Part shown: positions 52,047 through 64,000 of the stretch, one piece after another
How the letters are laid out: every line of letters starts with the position of its first letter
Numbering within the stretch: the stretch's first letter is position 1
Position numbers and translations under genes: made by a program
The notes under the pieces: model-generated
What the model saw: the letters and a program-made list of their open reading frames with translations, nothing else
Database searches by the model: none
What the model was told of the DNA's origin: nothing
From: Thermoplasmatota archaeon
GTDB taxonomy: Archaea > Thermoplasmatota > B47-G6 > B47-G6B > 47-G6
Assembly (NCBI GenBank): GCA_029258975.1
Contig: JAPDJS010000002.1
Coordinates: 1-64,000, forward strand
Length of the DNA stretch: 64,000 nucleotides
Direction: 5' to 3'

Positions 52047-53615
52047 TCAAGTTTCTGTAAGACGTAGTGCAACGTCGAAGAATTTCTCGCTAGTGTTTAT
52101 TCTCATAAAGTACTTCCATGGATTTACCCACGTCCATAGGTCATTTTGCTGCACTTCTATGACCTTAATTTTCCCTATATACATGTAATTTTCCCCAAAT
52201 TCACTAAGGTTGTACCCAACTATGACGTTACCAAATTCATCTATGATGTAGCCTTTAAGTTTAACGTAGTACTCTACTACCTCTGCACCCTCGCGAACAT
52301 CTACTGTAGGATAAATCCCTGAATAAAGTAAAGAATACTCTTTAGCTGTATCCAGTGCTTTCATATCGATAAAGGCGCCACCTACAAGAGGTTCTGTCCC
52401 ATTATGGCTAGCGTAAACAGTAATGGCAGATTGATAAAGAGACAGCGCCAAGAGTACTATCACCAAAACCTTAAAAACTGTAGAAGATGCAAAGGTCTCT
52501 CTGAAGTTATTTATATTCTTTACAATGGCTTCAAACACGAAATATAATGGTATTAATAAATCCGCAAATCCTAAGTAGGGGTTTATAGGCAGCAAAATAA
52601 GCAAAATAAAGCTCGTAGCTTGAGAAGGTTCAATTTCCTTAAAAAGTATAGCATAAATCGCCAATAGCACTATAGGGAAATACAGAACTACCGTAAGTAT
52701 AACCACGTAACCTTCTGATAGATATCCCTTAAGAGGTCCTATAAAATACCATGGAAACCAAAACAGAGCCCTTATGATGTCCATTACTCCAAACGGAATT
52801 GCTAATGCTGTTGCAGCAACGATGGCAATCATAACAGTAAGCATGTTATTGGCATTAAGGGGATTTTCTAGAGAAGATATAATTTCATAGAACTCTTTCT
52901 TTTGTTTGTTTAATATCTCTTCTCCTTTCTTTTCTGATGACTTCAATTTATCTTTTAGGGTCTCTGACCTAGCAATCTCCATATATGCTCTAATTTTACC
53001 TATTTTTTCCGCAGTTTTTTCTACTTTTTCAATTATATAACTCAAACGATATGCCTTAGAGATTTTTGATATAAACTCAAATGATAAGATTATGATCAAA
53101 TAAAACGCCACATGAGGTCCAGTAACAAGGGAGATTCCAATTAATAGTCCCAGTATAATTGATTTTGCAACAGTATTTTCCATTCTTTTTATTATAAAAT
53201 AAATTGCCAAAAATAAAACAAAACTTAGGAAAAATAGTGTACCAAATACTGACGTAATCAAAAAGTGTGGTTCTAATGTTATAAACAGTAACATAATCAA
53301 CTTCTCATAAAGGCCATGGTAGCCATAAAACCATATTATTATCGCCGCAATTATATAAAGAAATAATGCAAATATGCGAAGATAAAATGCCGGAATATAC
53401 GTAAGCATGAGTTTTTGGATAGGTAATGCTCCTTCAGCATAATAATATGCCTTCGCCTCGAAGATAGTTATAGGAGAATAGAGTGTGTAAATTCTCATAA
53501 TGAGGCCCACTACAAGGATTGTGAGGAAGTATCCTAAATAGGTCGAGGTTAAACCAACTTTATTGTTTTCTTTGCTTTTGAATCTCATTTTAGACAATTT
53601 TTCATTGAGGGGCAT
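52047..53615 (-). CDS. Polytopic membrane protein, unknown, possibly glycosyltransferase-like
   Basis: A 522-residue protein with about nine to ten hydrophobic segments. The first 190 residues carry helices with an FEAKAYYYAEGAL loop; a charged cytosolic coil (about 190-245, Lys/Glu-rich) interrupts; more helices follow to about 395; the last 120 residues form a soluble beta-rich domain. The first loop and overall layout recall GT-C fold or DUF-type mannosyltransferases, but the catalytic DxD or EE pair is not clear. It is separated from smc by 12 bases and could be cotranscribed with it. Confidence 0.6.
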   Translation of the reverse strand: MPLNEKLSKMRFKSKENNKVGLTSTYLGYFLTILVVGLIMRIYTLYSPITIFEAKAYYYAEGALPIQKLMLTYIPAFYLRIFALFLYIIAAIIIWFYGYHGLYEKLIMLLFITLEPHFLITSVFGTLFFLSFVLFLAIYFIIKRMENTVAKSIILGLLIGISLVTGPHVAFYLIIILSFEFISKISKAYRLSYIIEKVEKTAEKIGKIRAYMEIARSETLKDKLKSSEKKGEEILNKQKKEFYEIISSLENPLNANNMLTVMIAIVAATALAIPFGVMDIIRALFWFPWYFIGPLKGYLSEGYVVILTVVLYFPIVLLAIYAILFKEIEPSQATSFILLILLPINPYLGFADLLIPLYFVFEAIVKNINNFRETFASSTVFKVLVIVLLALSLYQSAITVYASHNGTEPLVGGAFIDMKALDTAKEYSLLYSGIYPTVDVREGAEVVEYYVKLKGYIIDEFGNVIVGYNLSEFGENYMYIGKIKVIEVQQNDLWTWVNPWKYFMRINTSEKFFDVALRLTET

Positions 53616-53728
53616 ACCTCATCAACTCGATGAAAAACCCTATTTAGTTCTTATATATCATTTTTAGTTTTTTCACCTAATAAAGGTATTGCTAGTGGAT
53701 TTTTCATCTTTGGCCTAAGGTATTTCCT

Positions 53729-55423
53729 CTAAATTTTTTCGGGCATCTCAATACCCAAAAGCTCAAATGATTCTTCTAATGCTCTTGCTGCAAGAAGTAC
53801 TAGTACTGCTCGTGTTTTTTTCTTATTTTCGTCTTTCTCATGAAGTACTGGACAGTTATCGTAAAATCTATTAAATGTTGATGCCAAATCCGAGGCATAC
53901 TTGGCAACAATGTATGGTCTACGAGTGAGTGCTGCTTCCTCAACAAAATCTCTAAATTGTAGTATCTTTCTTAAAAGTTTGATTTCCCACTCGTGTTCTA
54001 AGGAGGGTGTTCTAATATCAAGAAGATCTTCATTTAGTTTATTTAAAATCCCCTTTGCACGGACAAAAGAATACATCACAAAAGGTGCTGAGTCTCCTTC
54101 GAGGGATAGGGCTTCTTCCCACTTAAATGTTATTTGCTTTTCAAGCTGTACTTTAACAATATTGTATCTTACAGCACCAATTCCAATCTTTTCTGAAATT
54201 GCCCTGGCTTCATCTTTATTCATTTCTGGACGTCTTTTTATGAGCTCTTCATACGCTTTTTCAATGGCTTCATTGATAAAATCATCTAAATATACAACAC
54301 GACCCTTTCTTGTGGACATTTTCCCTCCTGGAAGCGATACAAATGAGTAAAAAACGATTTCTGGGGGTTTTCCTCCCAAAATTTCAACAATACGTCTTAT
54401 AAATGTTCCTTCTAGTTTGTGATCTTCGCCAAGAATATTTATTAGCTGATCAGCCCGTGAAGACTTCTCCAAATGATACGCTATATCTCTTAGCACATAT
54501 AGGCTAGTACCATCCGAACGAGTAAGATAAATGGCAGTATCTTTCATTCCTTTTGTAATCTCAGGGCAAATGTCCTTTAGATCTACGTATAAAGCTCCCG
54601 TTTCGTCCCTACGCAATAGCCCGTGTTCAGAAAGCTTTTTTATTACTTCTTTAACGTGTCCTTCCAAAACAAATTTAGATTCCTTCACAAACGAATCGAA
54701 TTCTACATTTATCCTTTTCAATGATGCAATAATGTCCTTCATTACAGCATCTACGATTCTCTCAAAAATATCTTTTAGCTCTCCGTTTTCGTATTTCCTA
54801 ATGATGTTTAGTACTTCGCTCTGCAAACCTTTGCTTTCGATTTCTTCATTTGCCTTTCGATATATCTTCACATATTCGTACGCACTTTCCTCTTTAGGAA
54901 AGCCATATTTAAGACATCCCCAAACAAGTGATGCTATTTGGAATCCCATGTCATCCACATAGTATTCTGTTATTACATCAAACCCATATGCCCTCAAAAT
55001 TCTGGCTATGGAATCTCCTACAATAGGATTGCGCGCGCGCCCCACATGAAGTGGTCCTGTAGGATTTGCGGAGGTGTGTTCCAACAAAACTTTTGTCTTT
55101 TTCTTCGGAAAAATTAATAGTTTACCGTAAGTCCTAAAGGATTCTACAATCTCCAATAATGCTTTTTCATAATCAATCCAAAAATTAAGGTATGGACCTA
55201 CTGCCTTTATATCTTTGAACTTAGCCCTCAGTTCTTCATCTTTCTCTAATTCTTTAGCAATTTCCATTGGATTTTTATTTAACTCTTTAGAAATTTTAAA
55301 ACAAGGAAGAGATAAATCTCCATATTTCTCTGGAGAGTATGTTATATCATACCTTGAGAGTTTTATTTCGTACTTTTTATGAATTTTTGAGAGAATTTCA
55401 TTCCTTGCGTCTAAAATATCCAT
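53729..55423 (-). CDS. argS: Arginyl-tRNA synthetase
   Basis: A 564-residue class Ia enzyme. The N-terminal Add-1 domain precedes the HIGH-type motif in TSANPTGPLHVGRARNP and the KMSKS-type motif in GGKMSTRKGRVVYLDD. The C-terminal DALR domain includes VRAKGILNK and ends near LELLGIEMPEKI. ATG 55423 follows GTGAGGGC; the frame also runs upstream into the aRF1 gene, but that start would overlap. It is downstream of aRF1 and probably cotranscribed. Confidence 0.95.
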   Translation of the reverse strand: MDILDARNEILSKIHKKYEIKLSRYDITYSPEKYGDLSLPCFKISKELNKNPMEIAKELEKDEELRAKFKDIKAVGPYLNFWIDYEKALLEIVESFRTYGKLLIFPKKKTKVLLEHTSANPTGPLHVGRARNPIVGDSIARILRAYGFDVITEYYVDDMGFQIASLVWGCLKYGFPKEESAYEYVKIYRKANEEIESKGLQSEVLNIIRKYENGELKDIFERIVDAVMKDIIASLKRINVEFDSFVKESKFVLEGHVKEVIKKLSEHGLLRRDETGALYVDLKDICPEITKGMKDTAIYLTRSDGTSLYVLRDIAYHLEKSSRADQLINILGEDHKLEGTFIRRIVEILGGKPPEIVFYSFVSLPGGKMSTRKGRVVYLDDFINEAIEKAYEELIKRRPEMNKDEARAISEKIGIGAVRYNIVKVQLEKQITFKWEEALSLEGDSAPFVMYSFVRAKGILNKLNEDLLDIRTPSLEHEWEIKLLRKILQFRDFVEEAALTRRPYIVAKYASDLASTFNRFYDNCPVLHEKDENKKKTRAVLVLLAARALEESFELLGIEMPEKI

Positions 55424-55439
55424 AACTTTCGCCCTCACT

Positions 55440-56663
55440 TCAAACACTATATCTAAGATATGCTCCCAAACCACCAAAAGTCCTGTAGAACATTACTCCC
55501 TCATCAGAATCTGTAGAGATCATTATCAACTCTGCGCCTGTCTCTTCCGCTAATTTTCCTACATATTCAACGATATCTTCTCTCTTCTGTTCCATTGGAG
55601 AGTTACAATGAGGACACATCTTTTGAGCTACTTCTGCATCTGAATCTACAATCTCAATCTCTTCGTAGCCACAAGATGGGCATCGATGTAAAACTACATC
55701 TTTTCTAAGACCCTCAGATATCAGTACTTTATCAGCAGCGCCGCTCTTTAGCGCATTAATAACATTTTTGAACCCGTATGTGACTTTATTGGCTGTTGAA
55801 GGTTTGAGACTCGTACTAATGAATTCATTCACTATCCTTTTTTCCCTTGATATCTTCAGATCTTCAACAGCCTCCGATATTCTTTCGACAAGCTCTCTAA
55901 GACCATATTCGTCAGAATATCCTGTGTCAAACACTCCTAAAACCTTATTTCTTAAATTAGGATGCAAATATTCTTGTTTTATGAAAAATTCCTTTGTAGG
56001 CCCTGGTCCTCCAATAAAAATACCTCTCAAGTTGGGTTCATTTAAAAATGCAGATGCAGCAACGTCTGCTACCTTCTTAAAGAATTCATGTGCAGCTTGT
56101 TCTATTAAACGCTCAAAACGTCTCGAAGACTGCCCTCCCTGCCTGTGTTTTCCAGGAACTCGTGATTCAAAAGACGCTATTACGTCAAGTCTCCTTCCTC
56201 TAAGAATTCCTATGGCAGCTTCCTTCCTATCGAGGGTTATCAGTCCATAAACATCCTTCTCTTTGAGTAATTCTTTGAGAGGATCCAGCATGAACTTTGT
56301 GTCACAGTGGTATATACTAAAGTTAAGCGGTTCTGGTGGCTCAATTACGAACGTGACGAAATCTGTCTTCCCTGGACCTATTATTACTTCCCCTGAAAAT
56401 GCCGCCAATCCATTAGGTGGAGATCTCTTAAAGTGCTTTAATCTTTCAATTAATGCATCTATTGCTGCCATTACGCCTTTTCTTACTTGTTTAGACTTTA
56501 TGTTCTGAGATATAGAATACTCTTGTCGTAACATATTAAGTATATCTGCCATGTCTGTGTTTCCTGGAATGTATAAACTCACTAAGTTCGTACCATAACC
56601 CTGGTACTTTTCTAATTCCTCAATTAACCTTTTTAACTCATAACGCTTGAAATCATCATTCAT
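55440..56663 (-). CDS. prf1: Peptide chain release factor aRF1
   Basis: A 407-residue release factor. The stop-codon reading NIKS motif is in SQNIKSKQVRKG near residue 60, and the GGQ peptidyl hydrolysis motif is in KHRQGGQSSRRFERL near 175. A zinc-type Cys quartet (CPSCGYEE, later CPHC) is C-terminal. It reads all three stop codons. It is the first gene of a two-gene unit with argS. Confidence 0.97.
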   Translation of the reverse strand: MNDDFKRYELKRLIEELEKYQGYGTNLVSLYIPGNTDMADILNMLRQEYSISQNIKSKQVRKGVMAAIDALIERLKHFKRSPPNGLAAFSGEVIIGPGKTDFVTFVIEPPEPLNFSIYHCDTKFMLDPLKELLKEKDVYGLITLDRKEAAIGILRGRRLDVIASFESRVPGKHRQGGQSSRRFERLIEQAAHEFFKKVADVAASAFLNEPNLRGIFIGGPGPTKEFFIKQEYLHPNLRNKVLGVFDTGYSDEYGLRELVERISEAVEDLKISREKRIVNEFISTSLKPSTANKVTYGFKNVINALKSGAADKVLISEGLRKDVVLHRCPSCGYEEIEIVDSDAEVAQKMCPHCNSPMEQKREDIVEYVGKLAEETGAELIMISTDSDEGVMFYRTFGGLGAYLRYSV

Positions 56664-56720
56664 TTAACTTCACCTACTAATTTTTATTTTGATTAACCCA
56701 TTAGTCAGAGTGTGAGAGAC

Positions 56721-57398
56721 ATGATCGTGATTAGCATAGGAGGATCTATAGTATCTAAAGAAAAAATAAACGTTGAATATATAAAGAAAGTCTCTGAGAT
56801 CATAAGAAAAGCTTCAAAGAATTATAAATTAGGTGTGGTCATAGGTGGCGGAAAACTAGCGAGGGAATATATTAAAGGTGCCAAAAATCTTACTCAAAAC
56901 ACATATATTTTGGATAAAATAGGTATAGCAGCCACAAGACTAAACGCAATGCTATTTCTAGCTGAGCTTAACGACATTGCTTATCCTAAAGTCCCTGAAA
57001 CTGTTGATGAAGCAATAGAGTACTTACAGTCAAATAACATTGTTATAATGGGGGGTACAGAGCCTGGTCATACAACGGATGCTGTCGCAGCACTTCTTGC
57101 AGAGAGAACTAATGCTGATAGACTAATAATTGCTACAAACGTAGACGGTATCTATGATAAAGATCCTAGAGAATTTCCAAACGCTAAAAAGCTAAAGAAA
57201 CTCACATTTAATGAACTAATTAAAATAGTCATGAATATTGAGTATTCTCCTGGAGTAAATGCGGTTATAGATCATCTCGCAGCAATGATTATTGCAAGGT
57301 CAAAAATTAAGACATATGTAATATATGGAGAAGATCTAGAAGAGTTAGAAAGAGCCATATATGGAAAAGAAGTAAGAGGGAGTGTTGTAGATGGTTGA
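56721..57398 (+). CDS. pyrH: UMP kinase, archaeal type
   Basis: A 225-residue amino-acid-kinase-fold enzyme that phosphorylates UMP. MIVISIGGSIVSKEKINVEY starts the protein, with GVVIGGGKLAREYIKGA and GTEPGHTTDAVAALLAERTNADRLIIATNVDGIYDKDP as substrate motifs. ATG 56721 is chosen; a GTG at 56712 is possible. The next gene overlaps its end by eight bases. Confidence 0.94.
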   Translation: MIVISIGGSIVSKEKINVEYIKKVSEIIRKASKNYKLGVVIGGGKLAREYIKGAKNLTQNTYILDKIGIAATRLNAMLFLAELNDIAYPKVPETVDEAIEYLQSNNIVIMGGTEPGHTTDAVAALLAERTNADRLIIATNVDGIYDKDPREFPNAKKLKKLTFNELIKIVMNIEYSPGVNAVIDHLAAMIIARSKIKTYVIYGEDLEELERAIYGKEVRGSVVDG

Positions 57399-57606
57399 TG
57401 AAAAAACGTCAGAATCTCAAGTTCCTCTTCATTCACATTGTATTGTTTGTGGAAGGCCTATAAGATATGGTGAGATGTTTTGCTCAGAAGCATGTAGAAG
57501 ACAATATGAAAATATGGTAAAAACCAGAAGAAGAATGTCATTAATAATGTGGGCCCTTATGATGGCAATAATCGCTATAATTATAATTAGTACCTACTTT
57601 TTGTGA
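57391..57606 (+). CDS. DUF2116-type zinc-ribbon membrane protein
   Basis: A 71-residue protein with a zinc ribbon (HCIVCGRPIRYGEMFCSEACRRQY, four Cys) and a single C-terminal membrane helix (about 51-70). The family is archaeal and of unknown role. It overlaps the UMP kinase gene, so both are one transcript. Confidence 0.85.
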   Translation: MVDEKTSESQVPLHSHCIVCGRPIRYGEMFCSEACRRQYENMVKTRRRMSLIMWALMMAIIAIIIISTYFL

Positions 57607-57608
57607 GA

Positions 57609-57851
57609 TCACCTATACCTTTCAATCACTGTAGCAGTTACAGTATGCTTTACACCTGGTATGGAACTTACAGTCTCAACGAGGACTTTCCTTAGATCTT
57701 CTGGTTTATCTGTCTCAAACTTTGCAATGAGATCATATTGACCAGTTATTAACACGAGTTCCTTAAGTTGTGGGATCTTAAGTAGCTCGCTAATTACGCG
57801 ATCAAGCTTTGCTACCTCAATCTCAAAGAATACGTAATACTCAAACTTCAT
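57609..57851 (-). CDS. Stand-alone Lrp/AsnC ligand-binding (RAM) protein
   Basis: An 80-residue RAM domain without DNA-binding part (KFEYYVFFEIEVAKLDRVISE, then ELVLITGQYDLIAKF and a closing VTATVIERYR). It is a second such protein in the window, with the first at 12365. It may heteromerise with Lrp regulators. It is convergent with the DUF2116 gene, with two bases between. Confidence 0.82.
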   Translation of the reverse strand: MKFEYYVFFEIEVAKLDRVISELLKIPQLKELVLITGQYDLIAKFETDKPEDLRKVLVETVSSIPGVKHTVTATVIERYR

Positions 57852-58035
57852 CTTCGAGTCACCTCTATCTTATATTATTTCTTTTAAAATGACTTTTTAG
57901 GAATTTCGATATACTCTTCTTAACATAATCTATGGCGATCAATATCAAAATAGAGAGCTTTTCTAGAGATTATTTTAAAGTAAAATAAGCGAACATCACA
58001 TCCCTTTTATCAATATTTTTAATGAGAATTAGTGG

Positions 58036-58174
58036 GAGGGGTGGTCTGACAGCGTCCCGGGCTTCCCGCCGCCTCTCGGACGGCAGTACAACCCAGGGCG
58101 CTGGCGGGCTTAGCTTCCGGGTTCGGAATGAGACCGGGCGTTTCCCCGCCGCTATGGCCGTCAGACCACCCCTC
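58036..58174 (-). rRNA. rrf: 5S rRNA
   Basis: The terminal stem GTCAGACCACCCCTC / its complement (58036-58050 with 58160-58174) encloses a typical archaeal 5S of about 130 bases, with CCGGAAGCTAAGCCC-type loop B/C on the minus strand. The exact ends are uncertain by a few bases. It follows 23S by about 70 bases. Confidence 0.9.
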
Positions 58175-58239
58175 ATCCGCCTGATGACATGAGGGGATGA
58201 GGGGTAATAAGATGAATGACCACGGTATGTGATGACCCG

Positions 58240-61265
<3,026 letters not shown>

Positions 61266-61393
61266 CCGGGCCATCACATACCGTGGTCATTGGATCCTCA
61301 ATGAAGAGGATCCTACCACCTTCCCCGATCGAGCCACTAGGCTCGTCGGGTGCATTAAATTTGAACGATTGATGATTCGATGAGCATGATTAA

Positions 61394-61470
61394 TGGTGGA
61401 CCCGCCGGGATTTGAACCCGGGACCTCCGCCTTGCAAGGGCGGCGATCTTCCAGGCTGATCTACGGGCCC
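61394..61470 (-). tRNA. tRNA-Ala (anticodon TGC), in the rRNA spacer
   Basis: Minus strand: GGGCCCG acceptor at 61470-61464, anticodon loop CTTGCAA between CCGCC and GGCGG gives TGC, and CCA is encoded at 61396-61394. Its place between 16S and 23S is typical for archaea. A TATA-like site (TTTATATAC) at about 61500-61508 lies 30 bases upstream. Confidence 0.95.
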
Positions 61471-61562
61471 GTATGCGTTTATCTTGAAACATGGGCCCGT
61501 ATATAAAGTTTCTTGTAATGACTTCGTGACAAATATGTGACAAAGTGAATAAGCGCGCTCAC

Positions 61563-63166
<1,604 letters not shown>

Positions 63167-63210
63167 GGCCCAAGAGTTTCCTCCCCGTTTGGGGAGGCGT
63201 TTCTTGGGCC
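63167..63210. other. Hairpin in the rRNA leader
   Basis: GGCCCAAGA (63167-63175) pairs with TCTTGGGCC (63202-63210), and CCTCCCC (63180-63186) with GGGGAGG (63191-63197), separated by a 4/4 internal loop and closed by GTTT. It lies just outside the 16S processing stem, upstream in transcription, and could guide processing or transcription pausing. Confidence 0.6.
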
Positions 63211-63273
63211 CGCACTTAATGATCTTGATTCATAAGAGGAGTGCAAAGATCTGGATTTATTCTAATAAGGGAT

Positions 63274-63283
63274 CCTATATATA
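63274..63283 (-). promoter_or_regulatory. TATA box of the rRNA operon
   Basis: The minus strand TATATATAGG (63283-63274) follows a purine-rich stretch and lies about 155 bases before the 16S 5' end, leaving a leader that holds the hairpin and the processing stem. Confidence 0.6.
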
Positions 63284-63297
63284 TCTTGCGTGTGAAA

Positions 63298-63370
63298 TGT
63301 GCCCGCGCTTGGAACGAGGTCGCTCACAGTAGGGATTGCTCCCTACTTGCGACCCCCGCCGGACGCGGGC
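63298..63370 (-). ncRNA. Candidate H/ACA box guide RNA
   Basis: On the minus strand a GC-rich island in AT-rich DNA folds into one hairpin: basal stem GCCCGCG / CGCGGGC (63370-63364 and 63307-63301), then an internal loop (5' side TCCGGCG, 3' side GTTCCAAG), then an upper stem GGGGTCGC / GCGACCTC (with one G-U), then a distal AGTAGGGA / TCCCTACT stem with a GCAA loop and a GTGA asymmetry resembling a K-turn. ACA follows directly after the basal stem (63300-63298). That is the archaeal single-hairpin H/ACA layout, with the loop as pseudouridylation pocket. I could not find a convincing rRNA target by eye. A TATA-like site is at about 63392-63400, 26 bases upstream. Confidence 0.65.
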
Positions 63371-63524
63371 AATATTATTATACATCACTGAAGTATATTG
63401 GAGTTTCTTAACATCTATTTGATAATAAAGTAGATCATACCACTCATATTTTGTCATAAAGAAGTAAAAATTTAAGCATCCCAAGCTTTATATATTTCGT
63501 GAAAATAATAATGATTAGCCCTAT

Positions 63525-63611
63525 GCGGGGGTAGCCTAGCTGGCTAGGGCGCCGGCCTGCTAAGCCGGTGGGCGCAAGCCCGCGCGGGTTCGAATCCCGC
63601 CCCCCGCGCCA
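63525..63611 (+). tRNA. tRNA-Ser (anticodon GCT)
   Basis: GCGGGGG / CCCCCGC acceptor, a long variable arm (TGGGCGCAAGCCCGC) and the anticodon loop CTGCTAA (GCT) are clear. CCA is encoded at 63609-63611. A TATATATTT site at about 63490-63496 is upstream. Confidence 0.95.
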
Positions 63612-63626
63612 ATTCTTCAAACACTT

Positions 63627-64000
63627 TTATCTTTTCAACATAATCTTTATTCTTCCATCCCTAATTTCAACTACATTTCCCATTCTTAGTAACTCACGAA
63701 GAGAATACCACAATATAGAGTGTCTTCTAGGTGGTGACTCTATTCTTAAGTGTTTCTTTATTAATTCAAGATTTTCTTGATCCATTTGGGGTTCCACTAT
63801 TATTATATCTCCGCCGTTTGTGAGTATCTTTGTGTTTCCAACACTAGCTAGCATATTAAAGAGGATAAATAATGCACAAAATGAGTAATAATCAGTCTCA
63901 ATGTTGGCATTTCCGATGATTTCTATATTATTTCTTCCAGGAGGGATTACTGCCCTAAGAATATTGAACTTAACTTTACCTTTTTCAGGTCTTTTGCTCA
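63627..64000 (-). CDS. Partial unknown gene at the right edge
   Basis: The minus-strand frame is open from the window's end (codon at 63998) to the stop at 63627, about 123 residues, so the true start is outside. It has a beta-rich region (KVKFNILRAVIPPG, NIEIIGNANIET), a hydrophobic helix (SFCALFILFNMLASVG) and a C-terminal winged-helix-like end (RRHSILWYSLRELLRMGNVVEIRDGRIKIML). A gene from ATG 63854 alone would cut the protein in half. The family is not recognised. Confidence 0.55.
   Translation of the reverse strand, partial: SKRPEKGKVKFNILRAVIPPGRNNIEIIGNANIETDYYSFCALFILFNMLASVGNTKILTNGGDIIIVEPQMDQENLELIKKHLRIESPPRRHSILWYSLRELLRMGNVVEIRDGRIKIMLKR

Overview
The window is archaeal chromosome. 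It carries archaeal-type L10e and L15e, aRF1, Nop5 with fibrillarin, a DnaG-type primase, archaeal Elp3 and Taw1, a complete archaellum locus (FlaB, C/D/E, F, G, H, I, J), and tRNAs with encoded CCA. TATA boxes and Shine-Dalgarno sites complementary to the 16S tail (GGAUCACCUCCU) are common. Protein genes are AT-rich while rRNA and tRNA are very GC-rich, which points to a thermophile. The FlaC/D/E plus FlaF/G arrangement and an EarA-like regulator pair favour a euryarchaeote. The species cannot be fixed from this window.

1-7,530 looks accessory. It holds a left-edge gene interrupted by an in-frame TAA, a ParB-DUF488 fusion, an AbrB-like protein, two small membrane proteins (one frameshifted), and a 1.2-kb gene-poor tract with three copies of a 45-48-bp repeat and a 209-bp inverted-repeat cassette. 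A replicon-like operon follows (RHH regulator, basic protein with a winged helix, AAA+ ATPase) with a divergent winged-helix gene. The region ends in a short ORF that reads into the 3' end of tRNA-Leu, as the int(N) half of an SSV-type integrase would. I infer an integrated plasmid or provirus whose other end lies left of the window.

7,900-21,220 is core housekeeping: L10e, Elp3, Lrp, peroxiredoxin, PyrD, a Lon-like membrane protease, Nop5/FlpA, a membrane transporter, a sugar epimerase, AspS and a tRNA methyltransferase.

21,220-34,710 is the motility region, mostly on the minus strand: a KaiC-like ATPase with an unknown partner, FlaJ, I, H, G, F, C/D/E, two ordinary archaellins, a small FlaD/E-like protein, and a long archaellin with inserted Ig-like domains. 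The last block, with a small leading ORF, sits between two perfect 25-bp inverted repeats, suggesting an invertible module. Two paralogous winged-helix regulators follow beyond tRNA-Pro and a beta-propeller gene.

35,000-57,850 is again core: DnaG, a PhoU-like regulator, ADP-forming acetyl-CoA synthetase, Taw1, L15e, a YchF-like GTPase, a bactofilin-like protein, ApgM, Smc-ScpA-ScpB, ArgS, aRF1 and UMP kinase. 58,036-63,118 is one rRNA operon on the minus strand (16S, tRNA-Ala, 23S, 5S) with processing stems. Just upstream lie a candidate H/ACA guide RNA and tRNA-Ser, and a partial gene runs off the right edge.
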